Made by a program: the position numbers and the translations under genes | Shown: positions 1 to 5,639 of the stretch, piece by piece | Layout of the letters: each line of letters starts with the position of its first letter | How positions within the stretch are numbered: position 1 is the first letter of the stretch | Notes under the pieces: model-generated | What the model was told of the DNA's origin: nothing | Database searches by the model: none | What the model saw: the letters and a program-made list of their open reading frames with translations, nothing else | Source: Balneolaceae bacterium | Lineage (GTDB): Bacteria > Bacteroidota > Rhodothermia > Balneolales > Balneolaceae | Direction of reading: 5' to 3' | Assembly (NCBI GenBank): GCA_007129085.1 | Contig: SKWF01000314.1 | Location: 1-5,639 of the forward strand | DNA length: 5,639 bases

Positions 1-1954
1 ATGTAAGGGTGGAGCTGATTCCTTCCAATTCGCTTCCAAACAGATTGAAAAACCTGCTCACCGTACTAAAGCTGTAATCCACTTCAAAACGACTAAGGCC
101 TTGGTCATCGGTACCAAGTTGATAAGCTTCAAAATGGATAATCATCGGTTCATCGGAGGGGATTTTACGATCATTGGATACTATAAACGGGAAGATGTCG
201 ATCTCTTCCAGTTCATCATGTTTTTGAAACCCAATTATCAAATCACTTACAAGAAGGTTGTCTTCCTGCATATCCCAGTGGTCAGGTTGCTCGATTCGCA
301 TTTGGCCTAATCCCCGTAAATTTTTGGGTAGCGTAGACTGCATTGCCGGGCTCGAATCTTGATTTAGATTTCGAAGTTCAGAAAAGAAAACCTGTTCTGT
401 TTCACTTTCCAGGTATGGAATTTCGAAAACGGATACACTTGGTGTGGAATAATCCTCTTCGTCCACAACCAGTACCGGGTTTATGTGGGAACGACTGATG
501 AGAGATTGATCAGCGCCTCGTAAGTCAATGGTGTTTCGTAATTGATAATGCTCCAGTAGGTCACCTGAAATTAATTCGTTATCGTGGGTTTCTTGAGGGG
601 AAAACTTGCGATTCTCAATATCCTCAAGGTACTCTTCATGTTGTCCACGTAGATTTTCATTGTTATGAATTATATCAAGGTAAAAAGCATCGAGGGGACG
701 ATTTTCGATATAGGTAATAAAAACCGGTTCATTCTCCTCATTAAGCATTCGGTACTGATGGATTTCCATCGGGATATTGTAGGCGGCATGAAAATCTGTG
801 GAAATGACATTGGGAGCCTGCTTTAATTCTCTGTCTGCCCGTGCGCGGTTTAGCATTTTAAAATTAAGTCCCGAAGATGTAAATGTTTGAGGTGGAAGTG
901 TTGAAAAAAGATCGGCTTCCATTGAGCTGAGAATTGAGGCATACTCACTATCAAAACCTTGTAAGCGTTGGTAATAGATCCACTGCATCAGATTACCTAC
1001 GGGACGCTGCCGTTGCTGATATTCAAAACCGGATACATTAAACGCGGAACTGGGGATTAGGTCATCAATGACGCGAACTCTTTCAATTTCTCCGTTCTGT
1101 TTTTCTCTGAAAATAAGTTTCACGTTCAGTTCGTCTGCTTCTGTACCGGCATCATAACTCCAAATATGGGCTTTGCCACGCTGTTGAAGCTCAAAAATTT
1201 TATCAGTTACATCCAGGTTGTCTCTGCTCATTCTTTGACTGCTTCGGGTAAATGTACTGGATCGGTTATTTTGGCTTGTGCTGCTTGTTCTTAGTACAGA
1301 TAAGTTTGAAAAAGCATTTTCAACATCACCTCTGCTGATGTCTAAGTCGAGTACTCCTTTTTTATTAGGGGCTCCATACTTTACATAAAAATCACCACGG
1401 ATATCGGTTCCGTACGGTTCAATCTCTTGCGCAGTAAAGTTTTCACGTGCATAGGCTATTCGCTCCCAGTGCTCCAGCAATCGAGGGTTATAATTGTTGA
1501 TTGGCAGAGTATTGAGATCTTCCCAGAAAAATTCTATTTCTCTGTAAAGGTCGGGATTCTCATTCTTCAATAAAGTATTCCAATATTCTGTTTGTTTCTC
1601 CTCGGTAATTGGCGCAATTCGGGAAATTTCTTCGGCCAGAGCGTCACGGTTAGGTGCGACTTCCTCAGCCGATAATCCCCATTGGTACATGGAAAACGCC
1701 ATCGGGTAGTAGTCTCTCAGTTCCTGCTCTGTTACAACTCGCAGGTATTCTGTAGAGATTTGTAAGCTTGGAATATCTAAATCTTGACGTGCATCAAACC
1801 AGATTTCAAGAGCTTTTTCATACTCTTGAGCTTGCTCCGCTTCCAGTCCTTGATGAAGATAATCAGATTGAGTTTGTGCGGTGCTTGTAAAAATGCTTCC
1901 GGTTAAAAGGCATAATGCAACAGCCAATAGCTCAGTATGTATTCGTTTTTTCAT
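1..1954 (-). CDS. Secreted GWxTD-domain protein, C-terminus cut off by the window edge
   Basis: The minus-strand frame is open for 651 codons from an ATG at 1954-1952 to the left edge with no stop. The N-terminus reads MKKRIHTELLAVALCLL, followed by a likely signal peptidase I site after residue 26 (STA|QTQ). C15 does not sit in a proper lipobox. Residues 31-60 resemble one TPR-like helix pair. The family signature follows: FFW at 142-144, NPRLLEHWERIAYARENF at 156-173, then PYGTD at 180-184 and RGDFYVKYGAP at 186-196. These match the GWxTD domain (consensus about FW..R...P..N...EHY.R..YA...F, GWxTD, RG.IYI.YG.P). Here the G and W of the name motif are P and Y. A Ser/Thr/Asn/Arg-rich stretch (about 222-244) separates it from a WSYD motif at 265-268. 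Near the edge, F608-E609-x-Y611 fits the family's beta-rich 'FE.Y.L' C-terminal segment. The biochemical function of the family is unknown. The protein is exported, probably to the periplasm or outer surface. No Shine-Dalgarno precedes the ATG, but the signal peptide fixes the start. It appears more AT-rich than the genes to its right. Confidence 0.85.
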   Translation of the reverse strand, partial: MKKRIHTELLAVALCLLTGSIFTSTAQTQSDYLHQGLEAEQAQEYEKALEIWFDARQDLDIPSLQISTEYLRVVTEQELRDYYPMAFSMYQWGLSAEEVAPNRDALAEEISRIAPITEEKQTEYWNTLLKNENPDLYREIEFFWEDLNTLPINNYNPRLLEHWERIAYARENFTAQEIEPYGTDIRGDFYVKYGAPNKKGVLDLDISRGDVENAFSNLSVLRTSSTSQNNRSSTFTRSSQRMSRDNLDVTDKIFELQQRGKAHIWSYDAGTEADELNVKLIFREKQNGEIERVRVIDDLIPSSAFNVSGFEYQQRQRPVGNLMQWIYYQRLQGFDSEYASILSSMEADLFSTLPPQTFTSSGLNFKMLNRARADRELKQAPNVISTDFHAAYNIPMEIHQYRMLNEENEPVFITYIENRPLDAFYLDIIHNNENLRGQHEEYLEDIENRKFSPQETHDNELISGDLLEHYQLRNTIDLRGADQSLISRSHINPVLVVDEEDYSTPSVSVFEIPYLESETEQVFFSELRNLNQDSSPAMQSTLPKNLRGLGQMRIEQPDHWDMQEDNLLVSDLIIGFQKHDELEEIDIFPFIVSNDRKIPSDEPMIIHFEAYQLGTDDQGLSRFEVDYSFSTVSRFFNLFGSELEGISSTLT

Positions 1955-2033
1955 GATGTATTCTATTAATTTACAGTAAGGTTCGGTGCTGCTCTCTTGC
2001 AAACAATTTATACCATAAAGAATGGATTTTTTA

Positions 2034-2049
2034 TCACATAATCATGTGA
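2034..2049. promoter_or_regulatory. Perfect 6-bp inverted repeat, candidate operator
   Basis: TCACAT, spacer AATC, ATGTGA: two perfectly complementary 6-base arms around a 4-base centre. It lies in the divergent intergenic region, 80 bases upstream of the GWxTD gene start and about 145 bases upstream of bshA. Such a short dyad between divergent genes is typical of a dimeric regulator's binding site. The half-sites resemble CRP-type TGTGA/TCACA but in the opposite orientation and with closer spacing, so it is not a canonical CRP/FNR box. It is not followed by a T-run on either strand, so it is not a terminator. The regulator is unknown. Confidence 0.35.
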
Positions 2050-2070
2050 GTAGTGTAAGTGACTGATTTT

Positions 2071-2090
2071 TCAACTATTTAATAGGTTGA
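2071..2090. promoter_or_regulatory. Imperfect inverted repeat, second candidate operator
   Basis: The left arm TCAACTATT (2071-2079) is mirrored by AATAGGTTGA (2081-2090), complementary except for one extra G at 2085. The 1-base centre makes this a DNA palindrome rather than a usable RNA hairpin. It lies 21 bases from the dyad at 2034-2049 and about midway between the two divergent genes. It could be a second protein-binding site controlling one or both. In AT-rich DNA an imperfect dyad of this size may also arise by chance. Confidence 0.25.
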
Positions 2091-2158
2091 TTGTTGCGGG
2101 GTTATCATATCTCACTGATCTTACAGCCCGAATGCAAATGGAGAGAAATTTGTATAGC

Positions 2159-2186
2159 TTGAGACAGATAAATTTACAGATATAAA
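2159..2186 (+). promoter_or_regulatory. Sigma70-like promoter abutting bshA
   Basis: TTGAGA at 2159-2164 (5 of 6 to TTGACA) and TATAAA at 2181-2186 (5 of 6 to TATAAT) are separated by 16 bases. Transcription would be expected to start about 7 bases after the -10 box, at or within a base or two of the bshA ATG at 2193. This implies a leaderless or nearly leaderless mRNA, consistent with the lack of any Shine-Dalgarno before bshA. If the host uses the Bacteroidota consensus (TTTG and TAnnTTTG) instead, this match could be fortuitous, and I see no good match to that consensus here. Confidence 0.35.
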
Positions 2187-2192
2187 TACCCT

Positions 2193-3323
2193 ATGAATAT
2201 TGGAATTGTATGCTACCCAACATTTGGTGGTAGCGGAGTTGTTGCAACAGAACTGGCAAAAGGTTTAGCTAATCGCGGACACAATCTACACATTTTAAGC
2301 TACGCCCGTCCGGCGCGGCTGGATGCATTTCGGACCGATATCACCTTCCACGAAGTAGATTTGAGCAGCTACCCGCTGTTTGAATATCCCCCCTACGATT
2401 TGGCCCTCGCCAACGTGATGGTGAACCTCATTAAATATGAAAAGCTGGATGTGCTTCATGTTCATTACGCCATCCCACATGCTACAAGTGCATTTTTGGC
2501 CAAGCAGATCCTGGGCGAACAAGGGAAAGATGTTGCCGTTATCACCACGCTGCACGGAACCGATATAACATTGATAGGGAGTGATCCCAGCTATAAAGAT
2601 GTGGTTGATTTCTCCATCAATAAAAGTGATGGAGTGACGGCGGTATCGGAATACCTGAAGGAGGAGACTTATAAGAAGTTTGATATCAAAAAAGATATTG
2701 AGGTTATTCCAAACTTTATCGACCTCGACCGGTTCAAGCGATCGAACAAAGGGCATTTTAAAAAGGCGATCTGCCCCGAGGATGAAAAGGTGGTCACCCA
2801 CGTATCAAATTTTCGCGAGGTGAAAAATGTGCCGGATGTAATCTCTACGTTTGATCGGATTCTTAAAAATGGCATCGAGGCAAAGCTGTTGATGGTAGGG
2901 GATGGTCCCGATCGTCAGCGGGCTGAAAATCGGTGCCGGGAACTTAAAATCTGCGATAAAGTACGCTTTTTAGGAAAACAGGAGCAGGTGGAGGAGGTTC
3001 TCTCTATGTCTGACCTGTTTCTGATTCCATCAGGCAGCGAAACGTTTGGTCTCGCAGCGCTTGAGGCGATGAGCTGCGGTGTACCGGTGGTGAGTTCAAA
3101 TATTGGCGGACTCCCCGAAGTGAACATTCATGGCGAAACCGGTTACCTGTGTGAACTGGGGGATGTGGAAAGCATGGGCGAGTGTTCTACCAAAATCCTG
3201 AAGGATGAAAAGCTGCACAAAACAATGTCGAAAGCCGCACGGAAACGGGCCGAGTATTTCGAGATGGACCGGGTTGTCGGCATTTATGAAGATTACTACA
3301 ACACAATTTTAGCTCAACTTTAA
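2193..3323 (+). CDS. bshA: N-acetyl-alpha-D-glucosaminyl L-malate synthase BshA
   Basis: A 376-residue retaining GT4 glycosyltransferase with the GT-B fold. It joins UDP-GlcNAc to L-malate to make GlcNAc-malate, the first step of bacillithiol synthesis in the cytosol. Its length matches known BshA proteins (about 375-380). The N-terminus MNIGIVCYPTFGGSGVVATE carries the glycine-rich loop (G12-G13-S14-G15) and fixes the start. HYAIPHA (91-97) and LHGTDITL (120-127) are BshA hallmarks, and VIPNFID (171-177) bridges to the C-terminal Rossmann domain. That domain holds HVSNFREVKN (203-212), MVGDGP (234-239) and the GT4 E-x7-E pair E283/E291 in SGSETFGLAALEAM, which contacts the nucleotide sugar. 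No residue expected of the family appears missing. No Shine-Dalgarno precedes the ATG, and a possible promoter ends 6 bases before it. The next gene begins 7 bases after the stop, suggesting an operon. BshB and BshC are not in the window. Confidence 0.96.
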   Translation: MNIGIVCYPTFGGSGVVATELAKGLANRGHNLHILSYARPARLDAFRTDITFHEVDLSSYPLFEYPPYDLALANVMVNLIKYEKLDVLHVHYAIPHATSAFLAKQILGEQGKDVAVITTLHGTDITLIGSDPSYKDVVDFSINKSDGVTAVSEYLKEETYKKFDIKKDIEVIPNFIDLDRFKRSNKGHFKKAICPEDEKVVTHVSNFREVKNVPDVISTFDRILKNGIEAKLLMVGDGPDRQRAENRCRELKICDKVRFLGKQEQVEEVLSMSDLFLIPSGSETFGLAALEAMSCGVPVVSSNIGGLPEVNIHGETGYLCELGDVESMGECSTKILKDEKLHKTMSKAARKRAEYFEMDRVVGIYEDYYNTILAQL

Positions 3324-3330
3324 ACGGCTG

Positions 3331-4557
3331 ATGAAACAAACGGCATACTGCATATCCATCGGGTTGATACTGTTTGTTGCTATCTCCTGCGAATTTGAAG
3401 ATTCTTTACAACAGCAGCGGGAAGATTCTGCCGAATTGATTACGACTGCTGTCGATGACTCCATGTTCGCCGGCGCGGTGCTTTTGGTTGGCTCATCATC
3501 AGAAATTTTGGTCCATGAGTCGTTTGGCTACGCTGACCGATACAATGTAGATCTGAATGAAATAGAGCATCCTGTACCGATGACCAACGAGCACCGGTTT
3601 GATGTCGCCTCCCTTACCAAAGTCCTGGCCACTACCTACGGGTTGATGCTGCTCGAAAGTCGCGGAGAAATTGACCCGGATGACCAGGTGCACAACTACA
3701 TTCCGGGATTCGATGAAGGTGACAAAGAACAGATGACCATTCGGCATCTGCTTACGCACACCTCCGGGTTGATGCAGTGGTTCCCGAGTTATTATGTGGC
3801 CGAAAATCCCAAAGAAAGACAAGCATATACGGCGGCACAGGATTTAGTCGGTACAGTTGGTGATGAACGTCGATACAGCGATTACGGCTTTATGTTGTTG
3901 GGAGATATAATTGAGCAGATTACAGAACAGCCGCTGAATAAATATCTGGAAGATGAGGTCTACGGCCCGATGGGGCTCCATCAAACCGAATTCAATCCGG
4001 ATTTGGAATCTGAGAATATCGTGGCGACATCGCACGGAAACCCGTTTGAGAAAAAGATGGTTCACGATGATGATTTCGGCTACACCATCGATATCGATCC
4101 AGCTATTTGGGATGGATGGCGAAATTATACGCTAAAGGGAGAAGTGAACGACGGAAACGCATTCCATACTCATGACGGAGTGGCCGGCCATGCCGGGCTT
4201 TTTTCTACCGCTGATGAGGTCTACCGGCTGCTGGCTTTACTGCTGAATGGTGGCTTTCATGGAGATTTGCAGCTATTTTCGCAGGAGACGATCTACCGGT
4301 TTTTAGAGAAAGATGAGCATGGCGAAGGCCTCGGGTGGATGATGACGGAGAGCTCGCTGCACGGTAAAAACCTGCCGGAGGATAGCTTTGGTCACACCGG
4401 TTTTACGGGTACAAATATTGTTGTGAGTCCGCAATCAGATCGAATTATGGTTCTGCTTACGAACCGCCAGCATCCCGGAGTTGATGAAGATGGAAATTAT
4501 CCGAATTTGCGGAACCTGCGGGAAGAGTTATCGTCTATATGGATGAACGCAGAGTAA
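3331..4557 (+). CDS. Lipoprotein serine hydrolase, beta-lactamase class C (S12/PF00144) family
   Basis: A 408-residue predicted envelope lipoprotein. A short hydrophobic leader ends in VAISC with the probable lipid-bearing Cys at 20, an imperfect lipobox. The catalytic domain covers about residues 35-405. The SxxK motif is S94-L-T-K97 (nucleophile and general base), the second motif is Y182-S-D with YSDYGFMLLG, and the third is H355-T-G in FGHTGFTGT. RHLLTHTSGL (138-147) and DGVAGHAGLFST (about 283-294) are typical of this group. YSD and HTG in place of the YxN and KTG of true AmpC enzymes are normal for esterase, peptidase or carboxypeptidase-like members, so antibiotic resistance should not be assumed. 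The GVAGHAGLFS region resembles, from memory, serine hydrolase domains fused to NagZ-type glycosidases in Bacteroidota. A role on cell-wall fragments is therefore possible but not shown; the substrate is unknown. The start lies 7 bases after bshA with no Shine-Dalgarno, so translation is probably coupled to bshA. Confidence 0.9.
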   Translation: MKQTAYCISIGLILFVAISCEFEDSLQQQREDSAELITTAVDDSMFAGAVLLVGSSSEILVHESFGYADRYNVDLNEIEHPVPMTNEHRFDVASLTKVLATTYGLMLLESRGEIDPDDQVHNYIPGFDEGDKEQMTIRHLLTHTSGLMQWFPSYYVAENPKERQAYTAAQDLVGTVGDERRYSDYGFMLLGDIIEQITEQPLNKYLEDEVYGPMGLHQTEFNPDLESENIVATSHGNPFEKKMVHDDDFGYTIDIDPAIWDGWRNYTLKGEVNDGNAFHTHDGVAGHAGLFSTADEVYRLLALLLNGGFHGDLQLFSQETIYRFLEKDEHGEGLGWMMTESSLHGKNLPEDSFGHTGFTGTNIVVSPQSDRIMVLLTNRQHPGVDEDGNYPNLRNLREELSSIWMNAE

Positions 4558-4627
4558 AAATCATCAGCCTTGAAAGCAGGATTGCAAGATTATGAGAGGG
4601 TTGACGTTGAAAGGTTGAATAAACAAA

Positions 4628-4635
4628 AGAGGTGA
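4628..4635 (+). promoter_or_regulatory. Strong Shine-Dalgarno before the PrcB-like gene
   Basis: AGAGGTGA lies just upstream of two tandem ATG codons. The GAGG core ends 6 bases before the first ATG (4639) and 9 bases before the second (4642). Either start is workable and the proteins differ by one Met. This is the only strong ribosome binding site in the window; the other three visible starts lack one. Confidence 0.75.
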
Positions 4636-4638
4636 ATT

Positions 4639-5178
4639 ATGATGAGTAGACTATTTCTTTACGCCCTATTACTAATTTTTGGTTTAGCCACGGCGTGTAA
4701 TTCCACAACAGGTGTGGATGATGATTCGCTGGAGGATATCGAATTTTTTGAGGGAGCAGAATCAATGGAGTTTGAGACAGTTTTCCGAACTGTGGATGAA
4801 TCGCCATCGGGGAGTTACGATTTTGAGGAGAGTAAGGAATTCGTGTTTAACGATGCGGAAGAGTTTAGCGCATTTTGGTCAGATATTTATGAAAGCCGTA
4901 CCCCCACTCCGGAGCAGCCGGATATCGATTTTGAAAACAAAACCGTGGTGGCTGTGGTGATGGGAGTTCAGAATACCGGAGGGTATTCCATTGAAGTTCA
5001 GGATGTTGGCGTTAAGGAAGGCGTTACAGGAATTCGAATTCTGGAAACGGAACCGGGTTCCGGTTGTATGACTACTGATGCACTAACCATGCCGTTTCAT
5101 ATCATTGAGTTTTCCAATGATCTGCCAGATGAGTATGAATTCTTTTCGCAACGGGAACAGATAGATTGCGAAGATTAG
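4639..5178 (+). CDS. Lipoprotein with PrcB C-terminal-like domain
   Basis: A 179-residue predicted lipoprotein. The leader MMSRLFLYALLLIFGLATAC ends in a lipobox-like LATAC with Cys 20, followed by an acidic linker (about 25-55, rich in D and E). Residues about 65-170 resemble the PrcB C-terminal domain (PF14343). Visible are the FNDAEEFSAFWSD segment (70-82), then PDIDFENKTVVAVVMG (94-109), the hallmark NTGGYSIEV (112-120), EPGSGCMTTDALTMPFHII (138-156) and a short C-terminal strand. PrcB was named as a partner of a Treponema protease complex. Most relatives in other phyla have no known role, and no protease gene is adjacent here. C143 and C177 are the only cysteines after the lipidated one and could form a disulfide outside the cytoplasm. 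It lies 81 bases downstream of the serine hydrolase on the same strand with no clear terminator between, so co-transcription is possible. It converges on the lhgO gene with a 17-base gap. Confidence 0.8.
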   Translation: MMSRLFLYALLLIFGLATACNSTTGVDDDSLEDIEFFEGAESMEFETVFRTVDESPSGSYDFEESKEFVFNDAEEFSAFWSDIYESRTPTPEQPDIDFENKTVVAVVMGVQNTGGYSIEVQDVGVKEGVTGIRILETEPGSGCMTTDALTMPFHIIEFSNDLPDEYEFFSQREQIDCED

Positions 5179-5184
5179 CCGGAT

Positions 5185-5198
5185 TGAGAAATCTCTCA
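5185..5198. terminator. Weak hairpin between convergent genes
   Basis: TGAGA, loop AATC, TCTCA forms a 5-bp stem with a 4-base loop. It begins 6 bases after the stop of the PrcB-like gene, and its right arm contains the lhgO stop codon (complement of 5196-5198). The position suits a shared, bidirectional transcription end. The stem is short, has only two G-C pairs, and lacks a following T-run on either strand, so intrinsic termination is doubtful. Confidence 0.2.
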
Positions 5199-5639
5199 GG
5201 CGGTGTGGCTCGCCATAATTTTTTGCACGATGCTGTCGCCGATAGCAAGCCCGGCCGTAGCGGCGGGGCTTGGGGCGTTTAAAACATGCAACTGCCGGTC
5301 ACCTTTTTCGAAATAAAAATCATCCAGGATCTCTCCATTTGGTTGCAGTGCCATAGCGCGAACGCCTGACGGACACGGTTCGAGATCTTGCTCGCGGATG
5401 GAGGGGATTAACGTCTGCAGCTGCTTTAGAAATGCTTTTTTAGAAAAGGATCGGTACATCTCTTCCAGTCCCATCTTCCAGTGGTTGGAAGTCATTTTCC
5501 AGAATCCGGGGAAATCGGCAGTTTCAATGGTGTCCTTTAGGTTAAAAGATAGCTTGGAATACCCTTCTCGTTTAAAGGCGAAAACGGCGTTCGGGCCACA
5601 CTCCACACCACCGCCGGCCATTCGCGTAAAATGTACGCC
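5196..5639 (-). CDS. lhgO: L-2-hydroxyglutarate oxidase, C-terminal part only
   Basis: The minus-strand frame enters from the right edge and ends at a TGA at 5198-5196, giving the last 147 residues of a protein usually near 400 residues long. LhgO is an FAD-dependent DAO-family enzyme that oxidises L-2-hydroxyglutarate to 2-oxoglutarate, passing electrons to the respiratory chain in bacteria. Visible family features, in order, are GVHFTRMAGGGVECGPNAV at the edge, KREGY, PGFWKM, HWKMGLEEMYRSFSKKAF, then CPSGVRAMALQPNG and DDFYF, and finally LHVLNAPSPAATAGLAIGD, the FAD-contacting C-terminal region. The ATG at 5621-5619 is an internal methionine, since conserved GVHFTR precedes it in frame, so the real start lies outside the window. 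It is convergent with the PrcB-like lipoprotein gene and separate from the bshA transcript. The identification is firm at family level. L-2-hydroxyglutarate is the expected substrate, but the FAD-binding N-terminus cannot be inspected. Confidence 0.92.
   Translation of the reverse strand, partial: GVHFTRMAGGGVECGPNAVFAFKREGYSKLSFNLKDTIETADFPGFWKMTSNHWKMGLEEMYRSFSKKAFLKQLQTLIPSIREQDLEPCPSGVRAMALQPNGEILDDFYFEKGDRQLHVLNAPSPAATAGLAIGDSIVQKIMASHTA

Noticed and set aside
101..310. 69-codon plus-strand open frame at the left end
   Set aside because: It lies wholly antisense to the long GWxTD reading frame, has no ribosome binding site and resembles no family.
2007..2012. TATAAA on the minus strand as a -10 box for the GWxTD gene
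   Set aside because: No acceptable -35 box lies 16-18 bases upstream, and the Bacteroidota TAnnTTTG pattern is only partly matched; too weak to annotate.
2295..3127. Minus-strand open frames (168, 68 and 70 codons) opposite bshA
   Set aside because: They are antisense shadows of the strongly recognised BshA coding sequence and show no domain of their own.
3499..4135. Minus-strand frames and a plus-strand out-of-frame ORF within the serine hydrolase gene
   Set aside because: They overlap a gene with all three catalytic motifs in frame; their translations look like frame-shifted noise.
3331..4557. Serine hydrolase as an antibiotic-resistance beta-lactamase
   Set aside because: The second and third motifs are YSD and HTG rather than the YxN and KTG of AmpC, and the lipoprotein leader and relatives point to an esterase or peptidase-like enzyme.
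4570..4618. Repeated GTTGA (4600, 4606, 4614) and TTGAAAG (4570, 4607) before the PrcB-like gene
   Set aside because: The units are 5-7 bases with irregular spacing and no symmetry, compatible with chance in a short intergenic stretch.
4712..4960. 82-codon plus-strand frame inside the PrcB-like gene
   Set aside because: It is out of frame with the recognised lipoprotein, is W/R-rich with no family resemblance, and has no ribosome binding site.
5619..5621. ATG at 5621 as the start of the LhgO gene
   Set aside because: The codons upstream in the same frame encode the conserved GVHFTR of LhgO, so this is an internal methionine of a gene running off the window.

Overview
The window looks like chromosomal DNA from a Bacteroidota-type bacterium that makes bacillithiol, possibly of the Balneolota/Rhodothermota branch. 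The reasons are a GWxTD-domain secreted protein (a family concentrated in Bacteroidota and relatives), a clear BshA, and two lipoproteins. Shine-Dalgarno sequences are also absent in front of three of the four visible start codons. The phylum call is an inference from gene content and the exact lineage is not determined.

Layout: (1) 1-1954, minus strand: a large secreted GWxTD-domain protein, open through the left edge, so its C-terminus is missing. (2) 1955-2192: a 238-base divergent intergenic region with two inverted repeats and a sigma70-like promoter that ends almost on the bshA start codon. (3) 2193-4557, plus strand: bshA and, 7 bases later, a lipoprotein serine hydrolase of the class C beta-lactamase fold; these are probably one transcript. 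(4) 4639-5178, plus strand: a small lipoprotein with a PrcB C-terminal-like domain. It is preceded by the only strong Shine-Dalgarno in the window and may be the last gene of the same operon. (5) 5196-5639, minus strand: the C-terminal 147 residues of an L-2-hydroxyglutarate oxidase (LhgO), convergent with the PrcB-like gene and running off the right edge.

How the genes fit together: BshA is cytosolic and catalyses the first step of bacillithiol synthesis (UDP-GlcNAc plus L-malate to GlcNAc-malate). BshB and BshC are not in the window. The next two genes encode predicted lipoproteins of the cell envelope, with no obvious biochemical link to thiol synthesis. LhgO belongs to central carbon clean-up (L-2-hydroxyglutarate to 2-oxoglutarate). 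I see no mobile element, CRISPR array, tRNA, rRNA or phage gene. This is mostly an ordinary chromosomal region. The items most worth a second look are the paired palindromes in the divergent promoter region, the possibly leaderless bshA message, and the tight bshA-serine hydrolase pairing.
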